From NCBI RefSeq assembly GCF_008923205.2, contig NZ_WBMS02000009.1, positions 1 to 64,000 of the forward strand: DNA of 64,000 nt. Reading direction: 5' to 3'. The notes beneath the pieces are model-generated. The model was given only the letters and a program-made list of their open reading frames with translations. It was not told the DNA's origin and did not search any database. A program made the translations under genes and the position numbers. Positions 40,863-49,991 of the stretch are shown piece by piece. The stretch comes from Actinomadura physcomitrii. Lineage in GTDB: Bacteria; Actinomycetota; Actinomycetes; Streptosporangiales; Streptosporangiaceae. The first letter of the stretch is position 1. Each line of letters starts with the position of its first letter.

Positions 40863-41318
40863 GTGGGTCAGAATGAGCAGGTGCCGTACTTCGCCGCCGT
40901 GTTCGCGCAGAGCCCGCAGGGCTGGGTCGGGGCCGAGGCCGTGCTCGCCGAGGCCGAGCACGTCGACGACGTCGCCGACCTGATGCGGGAGGCCGCCGTC
41001 GAGTCCTACGGCGACCCGGTCGTCCTGCTGGTCGAGCAGGACGACGACTGGTTCGCGGTCGTCCGGCTGGACGGCGACGACGAGCCCCGCGCGTACGTGT
41101 CGACCGTCCGCGAGGACGGGCTCGCCGCGCTGTTCCACCAGCTCGTCGGGGAGGTCCCGGACGGCGACTCCGGCGGCGACCCGGCGCTGCTGGAGGACCT
41201 CGGGGTCGACCCGGAGCAGCTCAGCGACCTCGGCGAGCGCGCCCTGCCCGGGGACGCGCTGCTCGCCGTCGCCGAGCGCGCCGGGTTCGGCGAGGAGTTC
41301 GACCGTCTCCGTGACTGA
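40863..41318 (+). CDS. tRNA adenosine deaminase-associated protein, second copy
   Basis: 151 residues, GTG start behind GGAG. Y-F-A-A-V-F-A-Q-S-P-Q-G-W, then V-E-Q-D-D-D-W-F-A-V-V-R-L-D-G and a C-terminal G-D-A-L-L-A-V-A-E-R-A-G-F-G-E-E-F. It parallels the first copy in order and acidity but is clearly diverged. It overlaps tadA by eight bases, so it is the copy coupled to the enzyme. Confidence 0.9.
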   Translation: MGQNEQVPYFAAVFAQSPQGWVGAEAVLAEAEHVDDVADLMREAAVESYGDPVVLLVEQDDDWFAVVRLDGDDEPRAYVSTVREDGLAALFHQLVGEVPDGDSGGDPALLEDLGVDPEQLSDLGERALPGDALLAVAERAGFGEEFDRLRD

Positions 41319-41781
41319 ACCGGACGAGGAGTTCGGCGCGGCGATGCGCCGAGCGCTGGACGAGGCGCGCGCCGCCGCCGCGGACGGCGAGATCCCGGTC
41401 GGCGCCGTGGTTCTGGACGGCTCCGGTGCCGTGATCGGGACCGGCCGCAACGACCGGGAGCGCAGCGCCGACCCGACCGGGCACGCGGAGATCATCGCGA
41501 TGCGGGCCGCGGCGAAGGCGCGCGGCGAGTGGCGGCTGTCCGGCTGCACGCTCGTGGTGACGCTGGAGCCGTGCACGATGTGCGCGGGCGCGTCCGTCCA
41601 GGCGCGGGTCGACCGGGTCGTGTACGGGGCGGTGGACCCGAAGGCGGGCGCGGTCGGGTCGCTGTGGGACGTCGTCCGGGACCGCCGCCTCAACCACCGG
41701 CCCGAGGTGCTCGCGGGCGTGCTCGCGGCCGAGTGCGGCGCGCTGCTCTCCGAGTTCTTCGTACACCGCAGAGTCCGGTAG
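41311..41781 (+). CDS. tadA: tRNA-specific adenosine deaminase
   Basis: 156 residues, GTG start. Converts the wobble adenosine of tRNA-Arg to inosine. Zinc motif G-H-A-E-I-I at about 57-62 (His ligand and catalytic Glu) and P-C-T-M-C-A at about 89-94 (two Cys ligands). The C-terminal helix L-L-S-E-F-F is typical. It is coupled to its associated protein upstream, and its TAG stop forms part of the tRNA-Ser(CGA) promoter. Confidence 0.95.
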   Translation: MTEPDEEFGAAMRRALDEARAAAADGEIPVGAVVLDGSGAVIGTGRNDRERSADPTGHAEIIAMRAAAKARGEWRLSGCTLVVTLEPCTMCAGASVQARVDRVVYGAVDPKAGAVGSLWDVVRDRRLNHRPEVLAGVLAAECGALLSEFFVHRRVR

Positions 41782-41784
41782 GCT
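41779..41784 (+). promoter_or_regulatory. Likely -10 box of tRNA-Ser(CGA)
   Basis: TAGGCT, seven bases before the tRNA; its TAG is the tadA stop codon. Same layout as at tRNA-Ser(GGA). Confidence 0.55.
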
Positions 41785-41791
41785 TCCCCGC

Positions 41792-41879
41792 GGTGGTGTC
41801 GCCTAGTGGACGAGGGCGCACGCCTCGAAAGCGTGTGAAGGGCAACCTTCCGTGGGTTCGAATCCCACCACCACCGCCA
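41792..41879 (+). tRNA. tRNA-Ser (anticodon CGA), with encoded CCA
   Basis: Acceptor stem GGTGGTG/CACCACC, discriminator G, encoded CCA, anticodon stem CACGC/GCGTG around CTCGAAA (anticodon CGA, codon UCG), long variable arm, T-loop TTCGAAT. No att-like repeat of it was seen elsewhere in the window. Confidence 0.97.
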
Positions 41880-41947
41880 TCGGCCATGACATGGCACAGC
41901 GCCGGGGGCCCCGCCCCCGGCGCTTTCTCGTCCGCCGCTCGCCTCGA

Positions 41948-43501
41948 TCAGCGCGCGGGCTGCCGGCGAAGCACCGCCGCGAGTCGGCGGGCGTAAGCGG
42001 CTTCGCTCTTCGCGCCGGTCTGCGCGTTCTCGCTGTCGTCGATGCTGATGTCGGCCGTGAGGTTGTCGACGCGGAACATCAACTGCGGCGTGGCGAAGGG
42101 GTCCGAGGGATCGATGAAGTGGCCCTCGTCCCCTATGTCGGAGACGGAGTCGCCGCCTCCCGCGCTCATCATGGCCGCGTGCGCGTTGTCGGTCCCCGAC
42201 TCCCGGCCCTTCTTGCCGTACCGCTTCAGCTCGACGGTGATGCTCCCCCGGTCGGCGAAGTTCTTCGGCAGGACCGAAAAGGTGCACTGCACCGAGTCCT
42301 TGGTGCCCGGCAAGCTCTTCGTCGGGGAGACCTCCGCGCCCTCGATGCTGGGCGTGGGGAGGCGGTCGCACGCGGGAGGCGCGGAGAATCTTCCGTCGTC
42401 CACCCCGCGCCCCGTGGGGTTCTCCAGCAGGAACCAGCCGCCCGCGACCACGGCGATGATCCCGGCCGTCGCCAGGAGCCAGGCCCTCAGGGAGATGGAC
42501 GAGTCCTGTTCCACGGCGACCGTCGGCGGCGCCGGCTTCTCCGGGGCCTCCGTGACCGGCCGCGTCGCGAGGTCCGGGGGCGGGGGCGCGGGCGGGGGCA
42601 GGACCGCCCCGGGGACCGGGGCCTGTCCCGGAACCGGCGGCCTCGCCTCCGGCGGGGGCGCGGCGACGGCACGGAGCCGCTCGGCAACGGCATGGAGCCG
42701 CTCGGCGACGGCGCGGGCGTCCGGCGGCCGGTCCCGCGGATCCTTGGCCAGCAGCGCGTGCACGAGCTCGTCGAGGTCCGCGGGGATGTCGGGGCGCACC
42801 TCGCGCGGCCTCGGCGGATCGCTGAGGACGATCTCCCGGATCAGCGCGCGCAGGCTGTCCCCGTTGAACGGGGTCCGGCCGGTGAGCAGCGCGAACAGCA
42901 CGCCGCCCAGCGCGTACAGGTCCGTCCGCGGCGTCGGCTCGTGCGCCTTCTCGAACTGCTCGGGCGCCATGTACGCGGGCGTCCCGAGGATCGCGCTGCC
43001 GGTCAGCTCCGTGACCTGGTCGGCGTACCGGGCGATGCCGAAGTCCATGACGGTCACCCGGTCGCCGGGGCGGGCCATCACGTTGGCGGGCTTGACGTCG
43101 CGGTGCACCACGCCCCGCTGGTGAGCGGCGTGCAGCGCGTCGGCGATCCCCTCCGTCAGCCGCACCGCCCTGTCGACCGGCAGGCCCTGCGGGTGCCGCT
43201 TCAGCACCGCGGACAGGTCCTCCCCGTCGAGGAGCTCCATCACCAGGAACAGCAGGTGCTCGTCCTCGCCGGCGTCATGGACGACGACGATCCCCGGATG
43301 GCGGAGCCGGGCCATGATCTCCGCCTCCCGGCGGAACCGGCTGACCAGCCGCGCGTCCGCGCCCGCCGGCTCCGCGAGGATCTTCACCGCGACCGGCCGG
43401 CCGAGCCGCTCGTCGAGGCCGCGCCAGACCTCGCCCATCCCGCCGCGTCCCAGCAGGGCGTCGAGCCGGTACCTGTCCGCCAGTCTCAGCCCGGTACGCA
43501 C
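41948..43501 (-). CDS. Ser/Thr protein kinase of the PknB type with extracytoplasmic domain
   Basis: About 517 residues from the GTG behind GGGGGAGGGG (an ATG 12 codons upstream is weaker). Kinase: L-G-R-G-G-M-G-E-V-W at 17-26, Lys in V-A-V-K-I-L, catalytic H-R-D-V-K-P-A-N, D-F-G, and A-P-E. A Pro-rich juxtamembrane linker leads to one membrane helix (W-L-L-A-T-A-G-I-I-A-V-V-A-G-G-W-F-L-L). The outside part of about 140 residues has two Cys (P-A-C-D-R and V-Q-C-T-F), no PASTA repeats, and resembles DUF3558-like lipoprotein domains. The ligand is unknown. Confidence 0.93.
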   Translation of the reverse strand: MRTGLRLADRYRLDALLGRGGMGEVWRGLDERLGRPVAVKILAEPAGADARLVSRFRREAEIMARLRHPGIVVVHDAGEDEHLLFLVMELLDGEDLSAVLKRHPQGLPVDRAVRLTEGIADALHAAHQRGVVHRDVKPANVMARPGDRVTVMDFGIARYADQVTELTGSAILGTPAYMAPEQFEKAHEPTPRTDLYALGGVLFALLTGRTPFNGDSLRALIREIVLSDPPRPREVRPDIPADLDELVHALLAKDPRDRPPDARAVAERLHAVAERLRAVAAPPPEARPPVPGQAPVPGAVLPPPAPPPPDLATRPVTEAPEKPAPPTVAVEQDSSISLRAWLLATAGIIAVVAGGWFLLENPTGRGVDDGRFSAPPACDRLPTPSIEGAEVSPTKSLPGTKDSVQCTFSVLPKNFADRGSITVELKRYGKKGRESGTDNAHAAMMSAGGGDSVSDIGDEGHFIDPSDPFATPQLMFRVDNLTADISIDDSENAQTGAKSEAAYARRLAAVLRRQPAR

Positions 43502-43589
43502 TGCCCCTCCCCCGGTCGTCCGCGCGCGTCCGATCATGGATACACCGCCGGACGCCCCCTTTGCCAGAGATCGACCGGATCACCGCGCG

Positions 43590-44471
43590 TCAGCCGAGGG
43601 TGACGAGGGCGACGCCCGCCACGGCCATCGCCATGCCGACGCGCTGGACGGCGCGGAGGCGTTCGCTGTAGGCGATCCGGGCCAGCAGCACCGTGATGGC
43701 CGGGTACAGCGAGGTCAGCACGGTGACGAGGCTGAGCAGGCCGTCCTGAACGGCCAGGTAGTACAGGGCGTTGGCGCCGGAGTCGAGGATGCCGGACAGC
43801 AGCGCGAGGCCGATCAGCGTCCGGCCGCTCACCCACGGGCCCCGGTCTCCGCCGCGCGTCCGCAGGGCGATGAGCAGCGCCGTGGACACCACGGTCAGCG
43901 TGCCGACCCGGGCCGAGGCGATCGGCCAGAGCCCGGCGCCGTCCCCGGCCGCCTTCAGCAGGATGAAGAAGATCCCGAAGCAGGACCCGGACACGAGCGC
44001 CATCAGCGGGCCGCTGTCCAGCGCCCAGCGGAGGAGGGAGGTCCCGCCGGACGGCTCGGCCGCCTCGCCCTTCTCCATGCTGACCAGGCCGATCGCCGCC
44101 AGGCACAGCAGGACGCCGAGCAGGGCGGTCTCGTCCAGCCGCTCGCCGCGCAGCACGCCGACGCCGACCGGCAGCACGGCGGAGGCCAGCGCGGACACCG
44201 GCGCGACGACGTTCATCGGGCCGCGGGCGAGCGCGCGGTAGAAGGTGATGAGGCCGATGCCGCCGCTGAGGCCGCCGAGGAAGCCCCAGGCGGCCGGGCC
44301 GGGCGCGGGGGCGCCTCCGGCGAGGAGCGCGGCCACGGCGACGACGAGCAGCCCCATCGGTGCGGACAGCGCCAGGGTCTTCAGCGCGGTGGACCGGCGC
44401 GAGACCGCGCCGCCGAGGAAGTCGGCGACGCCGAACGCGACGGCGGTGACGAGCGCGAGCGCGGTGACCAT
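43590..44471 (-). CDS. EamA-family (DMT) transporter
   Basis: 293 residues, ten membrane helices in two EamA halves (A-F-G-V-A-D-F-L-G-G in the first; S-G-S-C-F-G-I-F-F-I-L-L-K-A-A in the second). Probably a metabolite or amino-acid exporter. Its ATG shares one base with the TGA of the B3/4 gene (TGATG), so translation is coupled and the two proteins likely share a pathway. Confidence 0.93.
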   Translation of the reverse strand: MVTALALVTAVAFGVADFLGGAVSRRSTALKTLALSAPMGLLVVAVAALLAGGAPAPGPAAWGFLGGLSGGIGLITFYRALARGPMNVVAPVSALASAVLPVGVGVLRGERLDETALLGVLLCLAAIGLVSMEKGEAAEPSGGTSLLRWALDSGPLMALVSGSCFGIFFILLKAAGDGAGLWPIASARVGTLTVVSTALLIALRTRGGDRGPWVSGRTLIGLALLSGILDSGANALYYLAVQDGLLSLVTVLTSLYPAITVLLARIAYSERLRAVQRVGMAMAVAGVALVTLG

Positions 44472-45160
44472 CAGGCCCCGCCGATGAGCCGGGTCTCGAT
44501 CCGGACGTCCGGGGACACCGCGCGCAGCCGGGCGGCGAGGTCGTCGCCGGCGGCGTGCAGCCGCTCCAGGGGGTGGGGGGCGAGGCGCTCCAGCAGGAAC
44601 AGGCCGTTCTTGGTGTCCTCGGTGACCCGGGTCCGGACGCACTGCCGCCAGTTCCAGCGCCGGCAGGTGACGCCCGCGTCGTCGCGCCAGACGACCTCGC
44701 CGGCGTCCGGGTGCTCCACGGCGGGCTCGCCGGCGGCGATGACGTCGAACGGCTCGCCGCCGGTGGCCCTGACGAGCCGGGCGGGGCCCTGGTAGGCGTC
44801 GAGGTCCTCGCCACCGATCGGCAGGGCGTGCGCGACGCTGACGGCGTTGTAGGCGTCGACGACCTTGTTGATGGCGGGGAGCGCGCCGGCGCGGCGCAGC
44901 AGGGCGTCCACGGACGGGCGGGTGCGCTTCGGCTTCGCGCCGAACGCCCGGTACGCCTCGTGCCACGCCTCGACGTGCGGGTCGGCGGGGTCGGCGCGCT
45001 CGCCGGCCTCGCGCAGCCAGGCCTCGGACGCCGCGTCGCTCGGCCCGTTGCGCAGCCCTTCGGCGGTCATGACGAGCACGGCGAAGTCGGGACGGAGCTC
45101 CCGCACGGCCTCGTCGACGGTGATCCGCTCCAGCATCCCGTTGCTCCCCTCGGCGGTCAT
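44471..45160 (-). CDS. B3/4-domain protein (PheT-like editing fold)
   Basis: 229 residues. The domain that in phenylalanyl-tRNA synthetase beta edits mis-charged Tyr appears here free: L-P-A-I-N-K-V-V-D-A-Y-N-A-V-S at about 92-106, L-P-I-G-G-E-D-L, and later V-V-W-R-D-D-A-G-V-T-C-R-R-W-N-W-R-Q-C. Free B3/4 proteins may deacylate wrong aminoacyl-tRNA or act on small molecules. Usually paired with an EamA exporter and a XRE-cupin regulator, and such a regulator lies 4 kb to the right. Confidence 0.9.
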   Translation of the reverse strand: MTAEGSNGMLERITVDEAVRELRPDFAVLVMTAEGLRNGPSDAASEAWLREAGERADPADPHVEAWHEAYRAFGAKPKRTRPSVDALLRRAGALPAINKVVDAYNAVSVAHALPIGGEDLDAYQGPARLVRATGGEPFDVIAAGEPAVEHPDAGEVVWRDDAGVTCRRWNWRQCVRTRVTEDTKNGLFLLERLAPHPLERLHAAGDDLAARLRAVSPDVRIETRLIGGA

Positions 45161-45371
45161 TACAGTGAACTTGAAAGTTCAGCTTACCGACCGCCGGGAC
45201 ATCGGGCACAGCCGGTTGTCTCCAACACGCACGTCCCGGCCCCTACTCCGTGGTGAACGTTCAGTGGTGACCACGGAGGCGCCCCGTACTCCCGCCGGGG
45301 AAGGCTGTGACCACGGCGATCGGCCGGGGCGCGAGGCACCGGCGATCGGAGCCACCACCCAAGGAGCGATC

Positions 45372-45824
45372 ATGGCGGGGACCAAGGACAGCGGTTACGA
45401 GGGTTTCACGGCCGAGGAGCGGGCCGCGATGAAGGAGCACGCCAAGGAGCAGAAGAAGGCGGCGCGGCGCGCGTCGGCGGCGGAGAAGGCCGCGGAGGCG
45501 GAGCGGGACGTGCTCGACAAGATCGCCGCCATGCCGGAGTCGGACCGGGTGATGGCCGAGCGGGTCCACGCCGTCGTCACGGCCGCCGCTCCCGAGCTGG
45601 CGCCGAAGACCTGGTACGGGATGCCCGCCTACGCGCTGGACGGCAAGGTCGTCTGCTTCTTCCAGAGCGCGGAGAAGTTCAAGGCGCGCTACGCGACGCT
45701 CGGGTTCAGCGACCTGGCGAAGCTGGACGACGGCCCGATGTGGGCGACCGGTTTCGCGCTGACCGAGGTGACCGACGAGGTCGAGGCCCGCATCGCCGAC
45801 CTGGTGAAGCGCGCCGTCGGCTGA
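45372..45824 (+). CDS. DUF1801/YdhG-like protein
   Basis: 150 residues behind AAGGAG. The first 60 residues are a Lys/Ala/Glu helix, followed by the YdhG fold: A-P-K-T-W-Y-G-M-P-A-Y and V-C-F-F-Q-S-A-E-K-F-K-A-R-Y. Relatives include 'iron chaperone' YdhG/frataxin-like proteins, but that function is not established for this subgroup. Stands between divergent operons. Confidence 0.85.
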   Translation: MAGTKDSGYEGFTAEERAAMKEHAKEQKKAARRASAAEKAAEAERDVLDKIAAMPESDRVMAERVHAVVTAAAPELAPKTWYGMPAYALDGKVVCFFQSAEKFKARYATLGFSDLAKLDDGPMWATGFALTEVTDEVEARIADLVKRAVG

Positions 45825-45841
45825 ACACCGGCCCCGGGCGG

Positions 45842-48670
45842 TCAGCGGGTGGTCATGGGGGCGAGGCCGAGGCCGGCGAGCGCGGCCTGCCCGGCGGCGG
45901 CGTGCTCCCCGCCGGCGAGCACCAGCGTGCGGGCCGCCTGGTACCGGCAGCCCGCCGCCTCGAACGCCGCCGCCGCGGCGAGCTGCCGCGGGACGTCGCC
46001 GTCGAGCAGCGCCTCCGCCCGGTCCACCTGGGCGGACGCGACCGGGTTGCCGGCGACCACGGCCCTGGCGGCGGCGATCCGGTCCCGCGCGCCGCGGTGC
46101 CCGGCGAGCACCGCCGTCTCCGCCCGCAGCGCCGCGTACCAGTGCAGCCACACCCAGCAGACCCACTTCCACACCTCGTCCGGCGCCGGGGCGACGCGTT
46201 CCAGCGCCGCCGCGGTGTCGCCGTGGTGCAGCGCGACCATGGCGTCGAAGACGGCGCCGTAGCCGAGCCGGTGGTCGGCCTCGGGCCCGGCCTCGTCGAC
46301 GATCGCGAGCCACGCCTTGCGGGCGTCGCCGTCGCCGCGCAGGCCGTGGATCATCGCGACGGACGCGGCGGCTGGGCCGAGCGAGCGGGTCCGCAGCCGC
46401 CCGCTCTGCTCCCACGCGTCGCGGAACCGCAGGCCGCCGGCCAGGACCGCGGCGGCGTCGCCGGCGAACGCGTCCGCGACCAGCAGCCAGGACGTGGCGT
46501 GGTGGCCCGCCTCGGCGAGCAGCGGATGCCCGGCGAGCCGCGCACCGTAGCGGCGCGCGTCCGGCAGTCCGCCGACGCCGACGGCGGTGCCGGCGGCCAT
46601 GGCGAGGGCGTCCATCAGCTCGTGGGTCTCGGCCGGGCCCGACGGCTCGGACGGCAGCAGCCCGATCCGTCGCCGTGCCGCCGCGGCGGCCCCGAACGAG
46701 TCGCCCGCCCAGCTCAGGGCGCCGGAGAGCGCGTCGAGGGCGGCGGACTCCGCCACCGGGTCGCCCGCGCGCCGGGCCGCCCCGACCGCCCGTTCGGCCT
46801 CCGCGACCGTCTCCAGCGCGGGATTGTCCGGATCGCCCTGGACGGAGCCGAACGCGTCCGCGAGCACCGCCGCCTCGGCCAGCGCCACGGCCGCCCCTGC
46901 GCCCGGATCGTCGCCGGACAGCGCGCGCGCCTGCGCGAGCATGGCGGCCACCTCGTCGACGGGCGGCGCCTGCTCGAACGAGCTGGAGAAGCGGTACGCG
47001 ACGGTCGCGGCGGTCGCGAGGTCGCGGCCGGCGCCGGTGTCGTCCCCGGCCCGGCGCGCGGCGTCCGCGGCGGCGCGGTACAGCCGGAACATGTCGCCGT
47101 CGGCGCTGCGGCACCCGGCGACGGCCGCGGCCTGCCGCAGCGCGGCGGCGGCCTCGGCGTCGTCCGCGAGTCCGGCGGCCTGCTCGAACCGCTGCTGCGC
47201 CTCGCCGAGCAGCGTGCGCGCGAACGCCAGCTCGGCGGTCGCGCGGGCGAGCCGGCAGGCGTCCGCCCGGTGCTCCGGCCGGTCGGCGGCCCAGGTGAGG
47301 GCGGCGCGCAGGTCCTCGGCGACGGCGTCGAACCGGACGCGCCAGTCCGCGCCGCGGCCGCCGGACAGCGCGTCGGCGGCGTCCAGGCACCACGCCAGAT
47401 GGCGCGACCGGACGTCCGCCGCCTCCCCGGCGCCGGCCAGCCGCTCCGCGCCGTACTGGCGGATCGTCTCCAGCGCGTGGTAGCGGGTGCCGGTCTCCGA
47501 CGGCGCCGCCGACAGCAGGCTCTGCTCGGCGAGCCGGCCGAGCCCGTCGACGACCGCCGCCGGCTCCAGCGGCCCGAACCCGGCGACGTCCGCCGCGGCC
47601 TCCGCGGTGAACGGCGCGACGAACACCGACACCCGGCGCAGCAGCGCCCGGTCCGCCGGGTCCAGCAGGTCGTGGCTCCAGTCCAGCACCGCCCGCACCG
47701 ACCGGTGCCGGTCGTCCGCGCGGGACCCGCCGGTGAGGATCCGCAGCTGGTCGGAGAGCCCGGCGGTGAGGCCGTCCAGGCCGAGCGTCGCCCACCGCGC
47801 CGCGGCCAGCTCGATCGCCAGCGCCATGCCGCCGAGCCGCTCGCAGACCGCCAGGACCCCCTCGCTCACCGCGGGTCCGGGCGGCCACCCGGCGGCCGAC
47901 GCCCGGTCCATGAACAGCGCCACCGCGTCCGACGCGTCGCCGCCCTCCCGCGACAGCGGCGGGACCGGCACCACCCGCTCGAACGGCACCATCAGCCGGG
48001 CCCGGCTCGTCACGAGCACCCGCAGCCGGGGGCACGCGGCGAGCAGCCGCTCCACGAACGGCGCGACCCCGTCGCGGACGTGCTCGCAGTTGTCCAGCAC
48101 CAGCAGCGCCCGGCGGTCCGCCAGCGTGGCCGGCACCGCGTCGTCGATGCCGCGGCCCGGCTGCTCGCCGACGCCCACGGCCGCCGCGACCGCCGCGCCC
48201 ACCCGGCCCGGCTCGGTGACCGGGACGAGGTCAGCGAACCACACGCCGTCGGGGAAGTCGCCCGCCACGTCCGCCGCGACCGCCAGCGCCAGCCGGGTCT
48301 TGCCGACCCCGCCCGGGCCGGCGACGGTCACCAGCCGGTGCGCCCGCACCGCGCCGGCCAGCTCGCCGCGCTCCCGGACCCGGCCGATGAACGCGGTCAG
48401 CGGCGCCGGCAGCGCGGGCGCCGCGTGCGACTCCTCGGCGCGGGCGACCTCGGCGGCGTGCCGGGCGAGCGCCCGCCGGTCCGGCAGCTGGAGCTTGCGC
48501 AGCAGCGACGACACGTGCGACTCGACGGTGCGCACGGAGATCACCAGCCTTGCGGCGATCTCCGCGTTGCTGAGGTGATCGCCGAGCAGCGCGAGGACCT
48601 CGGCCTCGCGGGCCGACACCGCTGGACTGGACACCGGTTCATTATCCGTGGTCGTTTCCGTGACCGGCAC
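45842..48670 (-). CDS. LuxR-NB-ARC-TPR regulator with N-terminal helix-turn-helix
   Basis: 942 residues, GTG start. LuxR domain at about 17-72 (S-A-R-E-A-E-V-L-A-L-L, N-A-E-I-A-A-R-L-V-I-S-V-R-T-V-E-S-H). NB-ARC ATPase from about 90: Walker A A-G-P-G-G-V-G-K-T, Walker B L-L-V-L-D-N-C-E, G-G-M-A-L-A-I-E-L for the GLPL motif. The C-terminal 500 residues are Ala-rich TPR-like repeats. This order (DNA-binding domain first) differs from MalT/LAL proteins where it is last. Likely a signal-dependent activator; divergent from the oxidase gene. Confidence 0.92.
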   Translation of the reverse strand: MPVTETTTDNEPVSSPAVSAREAEVLALLGDHLSNAEIAARLVISVRTVESHVSSLLRKLQLPDRRALARHAAEVARAEESHAAPALPAPLTAFIGRVRERGELAGAVRAHRLVTVAGPGGVGKTRLALAVAADVAGDFPDGVWFADLVPVTEPGRVGAAVAAAVGVGEQPGRGIDDAVPATLADRRALLVLDNCEHVRDGVAPFVERLLAACPRLRVLVTSRARLMVPFERVVPVPPLSREGGDASDAVALFMDRASAAGWPPGPAVSEGVLAVCERLGGMALAIELAAARWATLGLDGLTAGLSDQLRILTGGSRADDRHRSVRAVLDWSHDLLDPADRALLRRVSVFVAPFTAEAAADVAGFGPLEPAAVVDGLGRLAEQSLLSAAPSETGTRYHALETIRQYGAERLAGAGEAADVRSRHLAWCLDAADALSGGRGADWRVRFDAVAEDLRAALTWAADRPEHRADACRLARATAELAFARTLLGEAQQRFEQAAGLADDAEAAAALRQAAAVAGCRSADGDMFRLYRAAADAARRAGDDTGAGRDLATAATVAYRFSSSFEQAPPVDEVAAMLAQARALSGDDPGAGAAVALAEAAVLADAFGSVQGDPDNPALETVAEAERAVGAARRAGDPVAESAALDALSGALSWAGDSFGAAAAARRRIGLLPSEPSGPAETHELMDALAMAAGTAVGVGGLPDARRYGARLAGHPLLAEAGHHATSWLLVADAFAGDAAAVLAGGLRFRDAWEQSGRLRTRSLGPAAASVAMIHGLRGDGDARKAWLAIVDEAGPEADHRLGYGAVFDAMVALHHGDTAAALERVAPAPDEVWKWVCWVWLHWYAALRAETAVLAGHRGARDRIAAARAVVAGNPVASAQVDRAEALLDGDVPRQLAAAAAFEAAGCRYQAARTLVLAGGEHAAAGQAALAGLGLAPMTTR

Positions 48671-48762
48671 GGAGGCGGCCCGCGCCCCGGCGGAGCGAGG
48701 CTGTGGACCACGGCGGCCCGCCCCACCGGGCCGGCCCTTGATCCACGGCCTTCGGAGCGACC

Positions 48763-49266
48763 ATGACCAGCCCTTCCGCGCAGGAGACCCCCGGCGAGGC
48801 CGGCACCGGCCCCTCGGCCGCGCCCGAGCCCCGCTCCCGGGACCGGCGCCGCCGCGACACCGAGAAGCGCCTCGGCCAGGACGTGGACCTCTGGGTCGCC
48901 ACCGCCTCGCCCGACGGCGCCCCCTACCTGGTGCCGCTGTCGTTCGACTGGGACGGGGAGGCGCTGCTGGTGGCGACCCCGGCCGGCAGCCCGACCGGCC
49001 GGAACCTCGCCGCCGCCCGCACCGTCCGGCTCGGGCTCGGCCCCACCCGCGACGTCACGCTGATCGACGGGGACGTCGAGGTCATCGAGCCGGCCGCGCT
49101 GCCGGGCGCGCGGGCCGACCGGTTCGCCGAGCGCACCGGCTTCGACCCGCGCAGGTCGGGGACGTACCGCTGGTTCCGCATCACCCCGCGCCGGATCCAG
49201 GCGTGGCGCGAGGCGAACGAGCTGCCCGGCCGCGACCTGATGCGCGACGGCCGCTGGCTTCCCTGA
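48763..49266 (+). CDS. Pyridoxamine-5'-phosphate-oxidase-fold protein (FMN/F420 type)
   Basis: 167 residues. After a disordered lead, the split-barrel fold: V-D-L-W-V-A-T-A-S-P-D-G-A-P-Y-L-V-P-L-S-F-D-W-D-G and A-T-P-A-G-S-P-T-G-R-N-L-A-A-A-R-T-V-R-L. Such proteins use FMN or F420 and reduce varied substrates; actinomycetes have many. Divergent from the LuxR gene, perhaps its target. Confidence 0.87.
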   Translation: MTSPSAQETPGEAGTGPSAAPEPRSRDRRRRDTEKRLGQDVDLWVATASPDGAPYLVPLSFDWDGEALLVATPAGSPTGRNLAAARTVRLGLGPTRDVTLIDGDVEVIEPAALPGARADRFAERTGFDPRRSGTYRWFRITPRRIQAWREANELPGRDLMRDGRWLP

Positions 49267-49329
49267 CGCCCCGCCGCTCTCCCGGACGGCGGCCCGCCGG
49301 GGCGCTCCGGCGCCGGTGATGGTGGGATC

Positions 49330-49980
49330 GTGGGGGACGTCGGATCACCGGCCGTGCGCGGCCGTGCGGGCGGGAGGCCGGGGTTGAGCGGGCAGGAGAC
49401 CGGGCACGGGACCGGGCCGGGCGGGCAGCAGGCGATCGGCGAGGCCGTCGCCCGGACCGTCCGGGCGCTGCGGGCGGGGCACGGCTGGAGCCTGGACGAG
49501 CTGGCCGGCCGGTCCGGCGTCAGCAAGGGCGTGCTGGTCGGGCTGGAGCAGGGGCGCGGCAACCCGAACCTCGGCACGCTCATCCGCATCTCCGACGCGC
49601 TCGGCGTCCCGCTGACCCGGCTCGTGCAGGTGGAGGAGGAGCCGCCGGTGCGGGTGTTCCGCCCGGAGCGGCACGTCGTGCTGTGGGAGGGCGAGAACGG
49701 CGGGACGGGCACGCTGCTCGCCGGCAGCGACCCGCGGCCGTCGCTGGAGCTGTGGCGGTGGGAGCTGCGGCCCGGCGAGGTCCGCGAGAGCGACGCGCAC
49801 GTCCCCGGCACCAAGGAGATCGTCTACGTGGAGGCGGGCACGCTGACGCTCGGCGTGGACGGGCGCACCGACCTCATCGAGGCGGGGACCGCCGCCGTGT
49901 TCGTCGGGGACCGCCCGCACTCCTACGGCAACGCCGCGGCCACCGACCTGCGCTTCGTCCTCGCCGTCCTCGACCTGTGA
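49330..49980 (+). CDS. XRE-family regulator with C-terminal cupin
   Basis: 216 residues from GTG, or about 198 from an in-frame TTG at 49384. Helix-turn-helix: W-S-L-D-E-L-A-G-R-S-G-V-S-K-G-V-L-V-G at about 56-74. The cupin runs from about 120, with P-G-E-V-R-E-S-D-A-H and V-Y-V-E-A-G-T-L-T-L-G-V; one metal His is shifted, so metal binding is not certain. Regulators of this type often control B3/4 and EamA genes; those lie 4 kb to the left. Confidence 0.88.
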   Translation: MGDVGSPAVRGRAGGRPGLSGQETGHGTGPGGQQAIGEAVARTVRALRAGHGWSLDELAGRSGVSKGVLVGLEQGRGNPNLGTLIRISDALGVPLTRLVQVEEEPPVRVFRPERHVVLWEGENGGTGTLLAGSDPRPSLELWRWELRPGEVRESDAHVPGTKEIVYVEAGTLTLGVDGRTDLIEAGTAAVFVGDRPHSYGNAAATDLRFVLAVLDL

Positions 49981-49991
49981 AGGCCCCGGGG

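Noticed and set aside
41792..41879. Second integrated element at tRNA-Ser(CGA)
   Set aside because: No direct repeat of its 3' end and no integrase nearby.
45261..48035. Very long frames opposite or out of frame to the LuxR-NB-ARC gene
   Set aside because: Arg/Pro/Ala-rich shadow typical of high-GC DNA; the real frame has HTH and Walker motifs.
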